From Phocoena phocoena (lineage: Eukaryota; Chordata; Mammalia; Artiodactyla; Phocoenidae): a DNA stretch of 64,000 nucleotides. A program made the position numbers and the translations under genes. Positions within the stretch are counted from its first letter, which is position 1, and each line of letters starts with the position of its first letter. The stretch covers positions 115,583,316 through 115,647,315 of the forward strand of contig NC_089222.1 in the NCBI RefSeq assembly GCF_963924675.1, in the 5' to 3' direction. The notes beneath the pieces were generated by a model that was not told the DNA's origin, made no database searches, and saw only the letters and a list, made by a program, of their open reading frames with translations. Of this stretch, positions 46,570 to 58,085 are shown one piece after another.

Positions 46570-48265
46570 TTATCTGGGCCCATTATCTACCTTCTCTCAA
46601 GACAACAGATGATCTGTCTGTGTGTCCAGATTAGAGCAACTTCTCCACTTTTGCCTAGCACCCATCTCCTTTTGCCTACTCAGCAATTTCCCTCTCTCCT
46701 TCATGTATCAGCAATTTTTCCCTCTTTACTAGATGATTTCCATAACACACAGACATGCATTTATTTATCCCACCTTAAAAACAAACAAAAAAACCCCTCT
46801 CTATGGTCCCCACTTTCCTCTCCTGATACTCTCCACCTCTCTGTTGCCTGGACTGAAGAACTGTGGTGTAACCTCCTTATGTCTCTTGATTTCTCTTCTC
46901 CCATTCTCTCTTGAACCTCTTGCAGTAAAGACATCACCCCCACTATTCCAGCAAAATTACTCTTATAATGGTTACCAATGACCTCCATGTTGGTCAGTTC
47001 CTGTGGCTCATCTCCTTTCATGCTTCAGTAACGTCTGACACAGTTGAATGTTATCTCCAACTTTAAACATTTATTTCACTTCACCTATGCCATAACATAT
47101 TCATTCCACTTTCTGCCTACTATCTAACAGGTTTTTTCTCAGTCTTCTTTGCTAGGTCCTCTTCATCTTCTCAACCTTTAAAACTAAAGTGACCCAAAGC
47201 CTAGTCTTAGGATTTCTTCCACCTCCATGGACTCTTATGTATAGTCCTATCAAATCTGATGACTTTACTACATGTATGCCCCTATCCAAATTTATATGCC
47301 CAAGCCAGACTTCTTCCTTGGACTCACTCCTCCAACTGCCTACTTGACGTCTACATTTTTAGATGTCAAATAGACAAGCCAAATTTGACTCGCTCATAAA
47401 GTCTTCATTTCTCACAGTCTTCCCTTCTCACAGTCTTCCCATCTTATTAAATGGCAATACCCTTCTACCAGTTAAGCTGATAATAGTTGATTCTTCCTTG
47501 GCTCTTGCCCTTTTCTCATAACCTCACATAAAATGATCTAATCCTGATGGTTTTAATTTCAAAACGTACCAGACTCTAATCACCTTGCAGCACCTCCACT
47601 GCCTCCACCTGGTTAGCTCTCACCTGGGTCATAGTAACTTATCTCCCTGTTTCAGTCCTGATTTGTAAAATTCTCAACTAAATGCCAAGAGTGATCTTTT
47701 TTAAAACATAAAATAGACCATGTCTCTTCTTTCTTCAAAACTTTCAATGGACTCACTTAACATAGAAGCCAAAGTCCTCAAGGGACTCTATGACCTGGCC
47801 TCTGCTCACCTCTCTTAACTCAACTCACCCTGCTCACCCTACCTTATTCGTGCTCAACTCCATTCACAGTAACCTTCTGGCACTTTCTGGCTTGGGACCC
47901 TCTTCCTAGAACATATTCTACCCCCACCCCTCATTTCCACAAACTAGTTTGTTTTCATGTTTATTTTTGTTTTTAATTTCCGTTAGGGCTTCATTCAAAA
48001 TTCACCTTCTCAGGCAAACCTTCCCAGGCCACTTTATCTAAGATTGGAACCTCTCAGATGCCCCCACCCAACCCAAACACACACATTTTTTCCGGTTCAT
48101 GCTTTTTCTCTTTGTTATGCAACTTGATTACCCAAATAATATATTTTATTTTCTTGTTTGTTGTTTATATCCACTTGTAGAAAGAAAGCTCCATTTTGGT
48201 CTCTTTTGTTCCTTTCTGGATCCCCAGGGCCTAGAAAAGTGTTGGGCTCAAAAGTTGTGCTTCAT
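46570..48265 (+). mobile_element. L2 LINE, about 1.7 kb, with decayed RT region
   Basis: The longest LINE relic here, running from inside ORF2 to the 3' end. Decayed reverse-transcriptase landmarks are visible: 'tctgacacagttgaatgt' (47,033-47,050) where active relatives encode FDTVDH, and 'gtgacccaaagcctagtctta' near 47,190 where they encode GVPQGSVLG. 'tatgcccctatccaaatttatatgcc' near 47,275 stands where they encode the YADD motif. The 3' part has 'cctgggtcatagtaacttatc', 'agagtgatctttttt' and 'tgacctggcctctgctcacc'. It ends with 'gatccccagggcctagaaaagtg'. Every frame is interrupted. The overlapping small frames at 46,609-47,021 are residue. Confidence 0.82.
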
Positions 48266-48268
48266 AAT

Positions 48269-48287
48269 TTTTTTTTTTTTTTTTTAA
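48269..48287. repeat. Poly-T, about 19 nt
   Basis: A homopolymer directly after the L2 terminus. No flanking direct repeat is visible. Confidence 0.85.
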
Positions 48288-48678
48288 TGACTGAATAGAG
48301 TTCCAAGAATCCACTGCAGTTACTCATCCCCAGAAGGCCAAGGGGCATTAGTTACAGTGGGAGAGGAACACACTTCACTAGCGCAGTGTCCCAGGGCAGA
48401 GGCTGATGCTAAGTATAAAACAAAGTGTGGGGCTAGGCCAGGACTGAGCTAAGAGCCCCTAGGAAATGGATTAGGAAAGCATTTCTGGGATACGGTCCAG
48501 GCAGGATGCGACTTTCAAGCCCTTTTCAAAGACTTTCAGATCTTTTACTTAGAGAATCCTGAACTTGGCTGCTCAAACACCACTCAGGGCTTGGGTATTC
48601 CAGGAACAAATACTTCTGGTTTGCGATTCCATTCTCACCAGTTACTGGGAGGAGGAAAACTGAGAGATTAAGTCGTGA
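48288..48678. other. Unique, less AT-rich DNA
   Basis: No recognised repeat and no open frame of note. Confidence 0.45.
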
Positions 48679-48679
48679 A

Positions 48680-48790
48680 GCTGCAGTGCTCAAACAAGGG
48701 TTCTTCTCTACAGCCTGATTCAGTAGATCTTGGGGATGGAGGGGTCTCTGGAGTCTTCACTTTTAGCAAACAGCCCTGCATAAAGCAAAT
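48680..48790 (+). mobile_element. MER20-like hAT relic
   Basis: 'agtgctcaaacaagggttc', 'gcctgattcagtagatcttggggatggagg' and 'ttttagcaaacagccctgcat' match the MER20 order ('gtggttctcaaac', 'tctgattcagtaggtctggggtgggg', 'tctaacaagttccc'). Confidence 0.55.
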
Positions 48791-51590
48791 GTCATGTGTT
48801 GTGTGTCTTTATAACACATGTGTCATAACCACAATTTAAGCTACACAGCAGCTCAGTTCCTTCTGTACTTGAACTTGTCCTCTCTTGGTTTTCCGAAGGC
48901 AGTTCCCAGGAAGCCCTCTTAGGTGTCAATCTCAGGTAGAAGCTTGCTGTGACTGGTGTGGCCATTTCTTCCTTTTTTCAGGGATGTGGATTAAAGGGCC
49001 TATAACTGTCTTTGGCTTGCTGGGCTCCCTTTAGTCAAATGATCACACACATACTGCTTGCAAAATCCTTTCAGAGCTTCCTGAAACTTAACCAGTGAGG
49101 ATTCCATGTGAGTTAATAACTCTCCTCTTCTGAATCAGAAACATCACTGGAAGGTATGAAGCTATTGGTCAACCACATATGAATATAAATTTAGGGTTTT
49201 TTTCTAATAGCCAGCCAAAATCGACAATACTAAAGTGAGGAGGGTAAATGTAATTTGAACATTCAAACTTGATATATCAGCCATGAAAACATTAAAGGAT
49301 GTGCAAGTCAGTATCTTTTTTCTTTTTTCCTCCTTATAAAGTATCTTGTAAGCCTTGCTGTATCAATGCATAAAGGCCTTCTTCATTCTTTTTATGGCTC
49401 AAAGTAAGATATACCCTACCTTTTTTAGTGATGCCTACCTTTTGCCATAATATATAAATTTACACAGATAGTGCTATTTTACACACATACATATATTTAT
49501 CTGAAATATACATTTACAAAAGTAAATGCCGGATCTAAAACTACTTTAATTCATATTGTTAACTTGTCCTTAATAAAGGTTTTATTAATTTGTAATCACA
49601 CCATTGCACTAGCCATGCATGAGAGGGCCTCTGGGATGACTTTGGATAAACATGCAAGTAGCCTGTGGGTACTTTTTTCCTGTGGAGACAGGGATGAATG
49701 GGCATCAGGAGTTAGGAGAACCCTAAAAGTGGTGCTAAACTAGTTTTATTTTTGCTCTGTGGTTATGAGAAACTACAAATTACTTAACATTTTATTATAC
49801 TGTATGTAACACAGTCATCTCTCAGTCGGCCCCTGCCAGAACTAGTACAGACCAAGAAAATGAGCTATAGATTTTTCTAATACACTTCTAAATGAAATTT
49901 AAAGACTAATAATTAGAATAAGAATTTTAGAAATGGAAGCCTTATATTAAGGGTGGGTAATTTAAATATTAATACATACACTAAAAACTTGGGTATATAG
50001 AAACAGATCCCACAGACAGATGTATTAATCCATTTATCTGTCATGTTTCAAGAATTTTTGAAGACTGCTGCATTCAATGTTAATTCAAAACCAACTTTGG
50101 TAGACTAGTGGGACCTCATGTCTAACATCTTCAGGCAGTTACCTTTCTAGCAGAGCATGTAAATTAGTTATTGCATCAATTTACTGATCCCTTAGAAGAT
50201 AACCCAATTAAGGACACAAAGGTTAGCATGTATAAATTTAACTACGTAAGGAGTAGTTTCTGGTTAACATGTATTTTTATTCTGCTATTCTAAATATGAA
50301 CATCTCTGGACTTCAATTCAAATCTTCATATTGAAAAACTATGTGAGCAGAATTAGCGTATGTGTATGTGGGCAGCAAGGGGGGTACATATATGTTACAT
50401 ATTATTCACTTTGGTCCTTTCCTTGGCCTGATAATTGGAAATATTAGCTAGAGACACACTGCAGTTTGGCTCTATAGCTTCATCAGAATCAACAGAGCTG
50501 CCAGAACATTTTGAATGCTATTTGAAACCGTTAATGACAAAGAGTCATTTGCTTACCCATGGTGCAGTCCTTCTCCAGTGAAAATTACTGGTCGTGAATC
50601 TGGTGAACATTTACAGGAATCTCCAAATGAAACAGCTAAATCCTTGATGACAGGGAGCCTCATAAAGGCAGCTCATTTATTCTCGCAGGGCATTCATCCC
50701 TGCCACTGGGATCAATAGAAAATCTCATCTGCTATATCCTTAAATGCCAGAGTACAAATGCTCTCTTCGCAATTTTGCAGAGAAAAGGTTCCACTTCCAC
50801 TTTAAGGAACTGACACCAAATCACTAAAAAGACAGTCTTATCCTGCATTTCCTTTAGACTTAAAGCCTAAGCTTGTAGAAAAAAAATAACGCTTTTTCTC
50901 TCATAAAAAATAAAAGTAAGACTCAGACACTTCGAAGATTTGTAATTGACTACCATAATAAATAAGAGTTTATGATTTGGCCACATAAATATTAACAGCT
51001 TCAGAGTCGCAAACAGAAGATATGAATTAGCAACTTGTTGCAGTATAGCTGCTCTGTAATCTTTAACAGTTTACTCCACAAAAGTGATTTTAATCTCAGT
51101 AAAGGACTTAAAAATTTATATAAATTCAAGATGCTTGCACAAACAATTCTTCTAAAGTACATCTAAAGGGACAGAAAAGGAGAAATCAATGTAGCCTAAA
51201 TAGAAGTTAAAACCCTGATAGCACTTGGGAAAACAAACAAACAAAAATAAATTCATGATAATAGATTTTTTTTAGCCCAGGACCTGATAGGATATTCTAA
51301 ACTATAACAGAAGAGATTTTACTCCTTCTCTAAGTGTCCTCCTTTATAAACGCCATGACCTGCTTACTAGCAATTTGCTGTTTAATTAATACAGAGGGTC
51401 TGTCAATTCAAAAATCTTAACAACCTAATAAAATGCCTTTTGGCAAGAGTATAGATTCTATTATGGTTGTTAAATTAGAAGACTAGGGTTTCTATAAAGG
51501 GGCATGTGCTTTCCTTTCAACTTAGAGAAGCTTCACAAGGATATTAAATCTTTTTATTATTTCCTTCATTGAAAACGCAAAAATACAATC

Positions 51591-51591
<1 letters not shown>
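48791..51591. other. Unique DNA, nothing recognised
   Basis: 2.8 kb without a recognised repeat. Open frames of 90 codons (49,471-49,743) and 67 codons (50,515-50,718) show no domains or splice context. Confidence 0.5.

Positions 51592-51631
<40 letters not shown>
51592..51631. repeat. (CA)20 microsatellite
   Basis: An uninterrupted AC/CA dinucleotide run of 40 nt. At this length and purity it is likely to vary between individuals. Confidence 0.98.
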
Positions 51632-51633
<2 letters not shown>

Positions 51634-52798
51634 CTCATTTTAGAATGAACATGCTCGAAACACAGAGGTGTATTTATTCTAAGGAGAAGTCAGTTACTAC
51701 CTAACAGATCTGTTTACTGCATTATAAGGACTGGAATGTTCCTCAAGGAACTTCAGGGAAGGTTTGGGGTTTTTTTTCATCCCCTCCCCTCCCCCATTCA
51801 ATTGCTAAGATACATTTATAAATTCATAATTCATTGACAAATCTGTTAAAGGAAGATAAATTTGGGAACAAAGGCATAACTTTCCAGCATAATCAAAACT
51901 AAAGATTTATATTACTATAAATTTAACTTATAGTAACATGTAATGTGGCTGAATGTAACGCCATAATCCTGTCAGTGACTAGGTATGTATTAATAGAATA
52001 GTTTTTTTTAATCAAAACTTTAGAAGAACATGATCATTTTTACACTTTTTCTGTGCAAAGACCTTGGTTCAGGCCATGGCCTAGGAGGCAACAGGCCAGC
52101 AGGAGGCCAGTAGGATTAACTCTAATTACCTCATGTTTCACCTTAATTAACTCCTGATACAAAAAGTAAACGCTGCAGGAAGGATAGAAGGACCCTAGGC
52201 CAGAAAGCAAGATATCTAAACTCTCATTGTTTGCACAAGATAATCTTTCCTTTGAATTTCCCTTAATTCCTCCAAAAGATCAATTGATGGACACACATTA
52301 CAGTGTGATTAGCTGTGCTACGGAAATAGAATGCTCTTTTTCATATTTGTTCTTGGCATGGAAACCACATTTTCAACAAGGCGATACATCAGTGAACTGT
52401 CATAGGACTTTTATTATATTTGTTTAATAAAGCCATAATAAATAGTTTAAAAAAAGAGCTCTTCTAGAAGGTCCAGGACAAATTAGTCTGTGGTTGATGT
52501 AGTAATTATTTCAGGAAATATTTGACCAACCGATTAATAACTTTTTCCTTAATCCACCAAAAAAACAATTTTCCAGATGCCCCTGTACCATATCTTCCTG
52601 AGAGCAGAAGGCAATATGAATGCTCCCTGCTCCCTCATCGCTTAGGAGCGGTGAATACCTACAAACATAAAAGGAGTGACAGCTATTAAAACCAATAAAG
52701 CCTTTTTTCCTCTTCCTCCTCATAAAAGAGCCTCATTACTGAGTAGTTATCACATTGCAACCTAAACTTTAAATAAAGTTCAAATATTTGCTAAGTTT
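51632..52798. other. Unique DNA, nothing recognised
   Basis: A GGCC-rich patch near 52,068-52,110 contains the 12-bp palindrome 'aggccatggcct'. No repeat family or exon is recognised. Confidence 0.5.
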
Positions 52799-52920
52799 AA
52801 AATGTAAACTTTGAGACTTCCCTGGTGGTGCAGTGGTTGAGAGTCCGCCTGCCGATGCAGGGGACACGGGTTCGTGCGCCGGTCTGGGAAGATCCCACGT
52901 GCAAAAATGTAAACTTTGAG
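52799..52920 (+). mobile_element. CHR SINE, 3'-truncated, in a perfect target duplication
   Basis: Only the tRNA-derived first 88 nt of the SINE are present (52,816-52,903), from 'acttccctggtggtgcag' to 'gatcccacgtgc'. About four or five A follow and merge into the direct repeat. The 17-bp 'aaaatgtaaactttgag' is identical on both sides (52,799-52,815; 52,904-52,920). The middle part, the tRNA-unrelated body and a proper tail are missing, unlike the other three CHR copies here. Either the RNA or cDNA was cut short at its 3' side, or an internal deletion removed the body. Confidence 0.95.
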
Positions 52921-53102
52921 AAAGTCATGCACTGTGCGTTTTCATCAGCAATCCCAAGATGCTGAAAAGAAGCATGAATAATCCAAATAACAAAAATAAT
53001 TACAAATGATTTTAGAAATGGGAAAGCATGGAGGGGGACAAAGAGTGACATTTGAAGCCTCGAATTAAAAAATGTGTAAAAAACAAGTGAACCGCTTACA
53101 GT
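52921..53102. other. Short unique spacer between SINEs
   Basis: 182 bp of unique DNA between a truncated plus-strand SINE and a complete minus-strand SINE. Open frames spanning the two SINEs are artefacts. Confidence 0.6.
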
Positions 53103-53338
53103 CATACTATTACTTTTTTTTTTTTTTTTTGAGGTACGCGGGCCTCTCACCCTTGCGGCCTCTCCCGTTGCGGAGCACAGGCTCCAGACGCGCAGGCTCA
53201 GCGGCCATGGCTCACGGGCCCAGCCGCTCCGCGGCATGTGGGATCTTCCCGGACCGGGGCACAAACCCGTGTCCCCTGCATCGGCAGGCGGACTCCCAAC
53301 CACTGCGCCACCAGGGAAGCCCCATACTATTACTTTTT
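53103..53338 (-). mobile_element. CHR-2-type SINE, full length, reverse
   Basis: The body lies at 53,119-53,322 in reverse, with a T tract (the A tail) on the left and 'ccaccagggaagcc' (the reversed head) on the right. The perfect 16-bp target duplication 'catactattacttttt' lies at 53,103-53,118 and 53,323-53,338. The body shares 'gccatggc' and 'cgcgcaggctcagc' with the copy at 38,850 and is only slightly diverged from it, so the insertion is fairly recent. Confidence 0.96.
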
Positions 53339-53630
53339 AACTTACACATAAATATATTCTAAAATCCTGGAAAATAAATAATATAAGACCTAGCATAGGA
53401 TTATTATTACTATCCATAACTGTTATCTAGTTAGCGTTATCAAGCATGTAAAAAAGATATAAGGCCATGTTGAAAACAAATTTTAAGTTATTGCCTCAAA
53501 CCTCTCCTATAGGAACCAAGAAAAATAACCGCTTCATTAATTTCTGACTTAGTCATTTTAACTTTAATTTTTGTTTGCAAAATAAAAATTAGTACATAGA
53601 ATAACAAGTATGGAGGCCTCTAATTTTCGC

Positions 53631-53730
53631 CATTCAGCAAACATCTTTGTGAAAGGCCAGACAGCAAATATTTTCAGCTTTGGGTCGAGCTGGATTTGGC
53701 CCAAGGGGACTTTTTGCTAACCTTTGCACC
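53631..53730 (+). mobile_element. hAT-type element, internally deleted
   Basis: Same family as 31,575-31,791: left end 'cagcaaacatctttgtgaaaggccagacagcaaatattttcagctttg', then directly 'gctggatttggcccaaggggac' and 'ttgctaacctttgcacc'. About half of the middle is absent. Confidence 0.72.
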
Positions 53731-54270
53731 ATTAAATTGTATTTCTTACATTCCAAGGACATTTGTGTTCTCGTCCTTCTTTCCCCTTAAACTCCTAAAC
53801 TCCTAAAAATCTCCAGTCCTTTACTAGACTTGGAAGAATTGGTATTTGGCAGAAGCTTGTACTTTTTATAACTAATATTTATCCTAAACTTAGTAATTGC
53901 AATTCTGACTTCTGCACATTTCCCATCATTGCCTAATGTTTCCTGCAATGTTAACATATATTTAGGGCAGAATACTGCCTGCCACACACTCACTTTAAAG
54001 GCTTAACAGTTATTCAAGGCTTAACTGTAAGGATAATATGAAGCTATGAAAGATATTAAGGTAACCTTAAATTTTTTGTTAATTAAATACAACTGTGGTA
54101 TTGAAACAAATTTAAATATCTTTTACAAAAAAGGTTTGATATTATTTTATTCCTATGAAAAAGTACGCTTTCTACCTTCTCTAGTGATTAAAATGGAAAT
54201 TCTTAAATCACAATCAGTAAATATCTGTACATTTATGCACTAACATATACATGTATTCATTTTTTTTTCT
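53731..54270. other. Unique DNA, nothing recognised
   Basis: AT-rich; no repeat or exon recognised. Confidence 0.5.
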
Positions 54271-54274
54271 TTGC

Positions 54275-54558
54275 AAATAATTTTTATTCATCACTTCCTG
54301 GGAACTCTCAGCCCTGACCTAGCAGTATATGAAATAAGAAGTACCTGATGAGTCAAAAATAACTGGAAATGCAAAGACGTATTGTAAGAGAGGTCCCTGG
54401 TTTCAAGAAACTCCTAGTCTGGTGACACAGATGAGTAAACAAACAATTCTGTGAATTTTGCTCTCAGAGAAGTACATGCAAGTATATGAGTTGAAGGAGC
54501 ACAAGAGCTGGGAGAAACAACATCACTTGGGGAGGGTTTAAGAAAATTTCAGGGCAGA
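54275..54558 (-). mobile_element. L2 3' part, reverse
   Basis: 'ggtccctggtttcaagaaactcctagtctggtgacacagatgagtaaacaaacaat' is a diverged form of the reversed L2 'tccctgccctcaaggagcttacagtctagtggggagacag...taaacaa'. 'gagaagtacatgcaagtatatgag' follows in order. Confidence 0.75.
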
Positions 54559-55901
54559 AAAAATGCCAGTACTAAAGCTTTATTCCTCACACATGGAAAT
54601 CTATCCTTCAAAATCAGTTCCAAAACTTGAGGATGCCATTTTTGTCATGCTATTATTTCAACAGAATTAATTCCCGTTGACTGGAATAACTCTCGTCTTA
54701 TTCTTTTGGATTTTTAAAAATCCTTATAATACATGTCAAGTAATTATAACAAGAATAGCAAATGTGTATTTCACTTCCATTTTGCTGAATTTCCCATAAT
54801 TGATTCCAGGTAAGTTCCCCTGCCCCCATTAAATTCTAAGAACATCCATATGTCCTTGTAAAATGTTACATTAATCATCTGGAGAGAGTTTTTCTTCTTT
54901 CGTATTTCATTTGAACATATGCAAAGAATGACATGCTTTGAACTGCAGAATACATTTTTTCATGTTAGAAACAAGCACTGGAATTCCATGTTTATGCTGT
55001 GCCATATTGCTGACCTTTAGGATCCCTTGTTATTTATGTGTTTATTTCTATACTGATTACTAAGTTTAATTATGACATCTGTAGGCTCTTAAAATGTCAA
55101 AGCTTGTTGTCCAACAACTGTGAGAAGAAATACTGTAACTGACACACAGAATAAGAAATGTAATCATGAAATTATCTGTTTTATATAAACACAACTAAAA
55201 GTCGGTTTTGCCTCCTTACATCTTACACATACGCATGCACTTAATGTTTATACAGAGGGGCTATGTACATAAACTTACACATAAACTATTATATTTCACA
55301 AGGCTTTACCCTCTTTTAATGATTTCCCCATGCCTAATGTTTATTTTAAAACAAAGCACCCATGAGTAATGATATTCTATATAGAAACTGTCACATAAAA
55401 TTTTTGCAGTCTCAATATACCGAGGAGTCATCCCCCAATTCCTCCATAGTTGTCAAGGAACTGTGGTCCTTGGGTACCTTTAATTGGAGGCACCCATTTG
55501 CCAGTGTTGTTTTATTACAGCAAATGCCAAGTGAAAAGCCAATCATTTGTAAGCATAAAGCCAAACTGGAACACTGATCTACTCCAGGCAACCGAGGCCT
55601 GAGGACCAAGTGCCAATTGTAAAACCTTGTTACCACGGTGTAGTTCAAACTCCACTATTCTCATTTGGATTTGCTACTCCATTGAAATGTTTGGTCTGTC
55701 CCTGCTTACTAATTCCATAGAATATGTCCCATAGAGCTTTCCTTCCAATATCTCAATGCTCTCTGAAGGACACCAACCCACCGAGTTTTCAAGTGCATAC
55801 TCCTTTTATAGGTCCAACAGGTTTAACTCTGCCTCGTAAAGAAACAGGATAGTCTTCAAAATGAATTACACTGCAAAATCTAATTCAAAGAAGCATTTGA
55901 G
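54559..55901. other. Unique DNA, nothing recognised
   Basis: Opposed open frames at 55,362-55,648 (71 and 78 codons) share one somewhat GC-richer block without recognisable domains. Confidence 0.45.
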
Positions 55902-56281
55902 AAAAATCCTGGAACTTCCCTGGTGGTGCAGTAGTTAAGAATCCGCCTGCCAATGCAGGGGACACGGGTTCGATCCCTGGTCCGGGAAGATCCAACATGC
56001 CGAGGAGCAGCTAAGCTCGCGCACCACAAATACTGAGCCCACATGCCGCAACTACTGAAGCCCGAGTGCTCTAGAGCTCGCGTGCCACAACTACTGAGCC
56101 CGCGTGCTGCAACTACTGAAGCCCGCGTGCCTAGGGCCCACGCTCCGCAACAAGAGAAGCCACCGCAATGAGAAGCCTGTGTACCGCAACGAAGAGTAGC
56201 CCCCGCTCGCCGGAACTAGAAAGAAAGCCCGCGCGCAGCAACGAAGACCCGATGCAGCCAAAAAAAAAAAAAAAAATCCTG
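55902..56281 (+). mobile_element. CHR-1-type SINE, long form, about 360 bp
   Basis: The body lies at 55,912-56,271. The tRNA-derived head has a well-preserved B box ('ggttcgatccc', 55,967-55,977). Internal near-repeats of 'cgcaactactgaagcccg' type give it the longer body. An A16 tail from about 56,260 precedes the 10-bp target duplication 'aaaaatcctg' (55,902-55,911 and 56,272-56,281). The shorter CHR copies in the window lack the internal repeats. This form is generally regarded as the older relative shared more widely among cetaceans and their kin. Confidence 0.95.
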
Positions 56282-56812
56282 AGTTCTATCCAGCATATAT
56301 ACAAAGCAATATAAAATACGCTGTCTCTATGTGAAGAGGAGACTAGGATTCATGAAAAAGTCCGTAACACTGGATGAATAATAGGTGCTGAATTCTAGAA
56401 ATATAAACGAAGTCATTTTGCATTTAAGGATTGGAATCCCCTTCCTAGGGTTCTGCAGTAGCACATGACCAGTGTAAATGACATGAAGTATAAACTCATA
56501 AACCATCCGACAAGAGCTGGATTTTCAGTAAAATGTAGGGGCTGACGAAGAACCAATCTAACCAAAGGCAAGAAATTTCTGGACATATTTAATTCCTTCT
56601 ACAATGTTTTTGTATTCCCTGTATCTGTGACTTGTGTCAGGAAATAACCAAGACTCCAAAGAACAATGTGAAAAACTCACACTGTCCTGTATTTTTATTA
56701 TTACAAGAGACCCTCCTAGAGAAGGTAGGAAAGATCATAAATTAAATCTTACTTCAAACAGAATAAGACACAGAGATTAACAACAGAAATTTTGTAATGA
56801 GAAAAAACTTGA
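56282..56812. other. Unique DNA, nothing recognised
   Basis: No repeat or exon recognised. Confidence 0.5.
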
Positions 56813-56814
56813 CT

Positions 56815-56975
56815 TGTAATTAGAAATTTACCACTCACTAGGTGTAGAATTTTGAAAATTCACCTAACTAGGCTCTACCTCATTTTACCTCTTCTTTGAA
56901 ATGGAAATACAGGGCTGCTGTGAGACTAAATAAACCTGCATTTAGCTCACTCTCAAATGCATAACACGCCTTCTA
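56815..56975 (+). mobile_element. MIR fragment (diverged)
   Basis: 'ttaccactcactaggtgtagaattttg', 'ctacctcattttacctcttctttgaaatggaaatacaggg' and 'ctgctgtgagactaaata' follow the MIR order with heavy divergence. Confidence 0.6.
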
Positions 56976-57753
56976 CTAGCCAGTATAAAAGTGTTCTTGA
57001 ACCAAATCACAAAAAGCACAGTTTAATAAGGGAATGTTCCTCAGAAGAAAAGCTGATCATGCTTTCTCACTTATAACATATGCAAATTAAATATTTTAAA
57101 TCAATTACTTGTAAAGTGATACGTTTAGAAGAACAAAATGCACTGGATAATTTTTAATATTTAAAGTGAGTTTACTGGCTTTTTAGAGCTATGCTCCCAG
57201 ATGTCTGGTTTACTTCACAAGGCCCCCAAAATGACTCTAGAAAAATCCATGGTGGATTTCACATTATCAATCCCTGCAAAAAGCTACAGGAAAGTAAGTG
57301 CAGTTCGGAACTATCAACTACCAGTAATTATACAAGATGTCCTTAAAGATATTGAAACATTTTAATAGTTCTGATTATAATTTACCAACAGTCAGATTAC
57401 TCGTGTCACCCATACATTCCTCTTTGAGCTAAATCTATTGTTCTTAAGGCCTGAATTTTCTGAATGGGTAATGACACATCCTGGGCCAGAAGTAAGGAAT
57501 CTTTTTAAACAAAAGCCAAGCTACATGGTTAGAGTAATTACAAAATGACAGTTTTAAGAAGTACAATTTAAAAATCAATTTCACTGCTTTTATTCCTAAT
57601 GCTTTTGTTTGCTTTCCTCTACCTGCTTATCCATCTTCCTTGTCTTGTTTCTCCACACACTCCCCTCTTCACCTCTCTTTTCCCACCTGATACCCACACA
57701 GCAAAGTATCTCCTAACCTAGAAAAGCCCAGCCCAAGGCAGTGTACTGCAGCG
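56976..57753. other. Unique DNA, nothing recognised
   Basis: No repeat or exon recognised. Confidence 0.5.
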
Positions 57754-57754
57754 A

Positions 57755-57880
57755 TTTCAACCTACAACCTAGAGCCAGGCTGCTTGGATTTCAGTTTCAG
57801 CACCATGACTCTTAGAGCTATGTGATTCTGGCAGGTTACTTAGAGTTTCTGTGACCTCAGTTTTCTGGGGGATAATACAA
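57755..57880 (+). mobile_element. MIR fragment
   Basis: 'cctagagccaggctgcttggatttcagtttcagcaccatgac', 'gctatgtgattctggcaggttacttagag' and 'cctcagttttctgggggataat' reproduce the 5' two-thirds of MIR in order. Confidence 0.8.
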
Positions 57881-57886
57881 GTGTGG

Positions 57887-57928
57887 TTTTTTTTTTTTTC
57901 TACTTTTGATAAATAAAAAAAAAAAAAA
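57887..57928. repeat. T13 and A14 runs 15 nt apart
   Basis: T13 at 57,887-57,899 and A14 at 57,915-57,928, separated by 'ctacttttgataaat', can form a hairpin with A:T pairs only. They adjoin the end of the MIR. Confidence 0.9.
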
Positions 57929-58014
57929 GTTAAAGGATAGATAGATCAATATGGATGCACACACACCCACCACCACAGGTATTCTTACCCTTAAAAGGTA
58001 ACACTATATTCAGT

Positions 58015-58078
58015 GCTGTTAAGTACCATATATGTGCCAGTCATTATCATGACCACTTAAGTCAATTTACTCCTGAGC
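58015..58078 (-). mobile_element. L2 or MIR trace, reverse (weak)
   Basis: 'gttaagtaccatatatgtgccagtcattatcatgaccactta' resembles the reversed L2 terminus ('ttgagcacctactatgtgccaggcact'). It is short and diverged. Confidence 0.45.
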
Positions 58079-58085
58079 ATATTCC

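Noticed and set aside
46540..46600. Repeated 'cccattatctacctt' as a satellite
   Set aside because: Only two copies, at the start of an L2 element; a small local duplication at most.
49810..49850. 'cagtcatctctcagtcggcccc' as a possible Tigger-type transposon end
   Set aside because: Only about 20 nt resemble a mariner/Tigger terminus; no partner end or interior follows.
52797..53303. 168-codon open frame on the minus strand joining two SINEs
   Set aside because: Its coding-like composition comes from the GC-rich SINE bodies; the frame spans two independent insertions and is not a gene. The frames at 38,736-39,110 have the same explanation.
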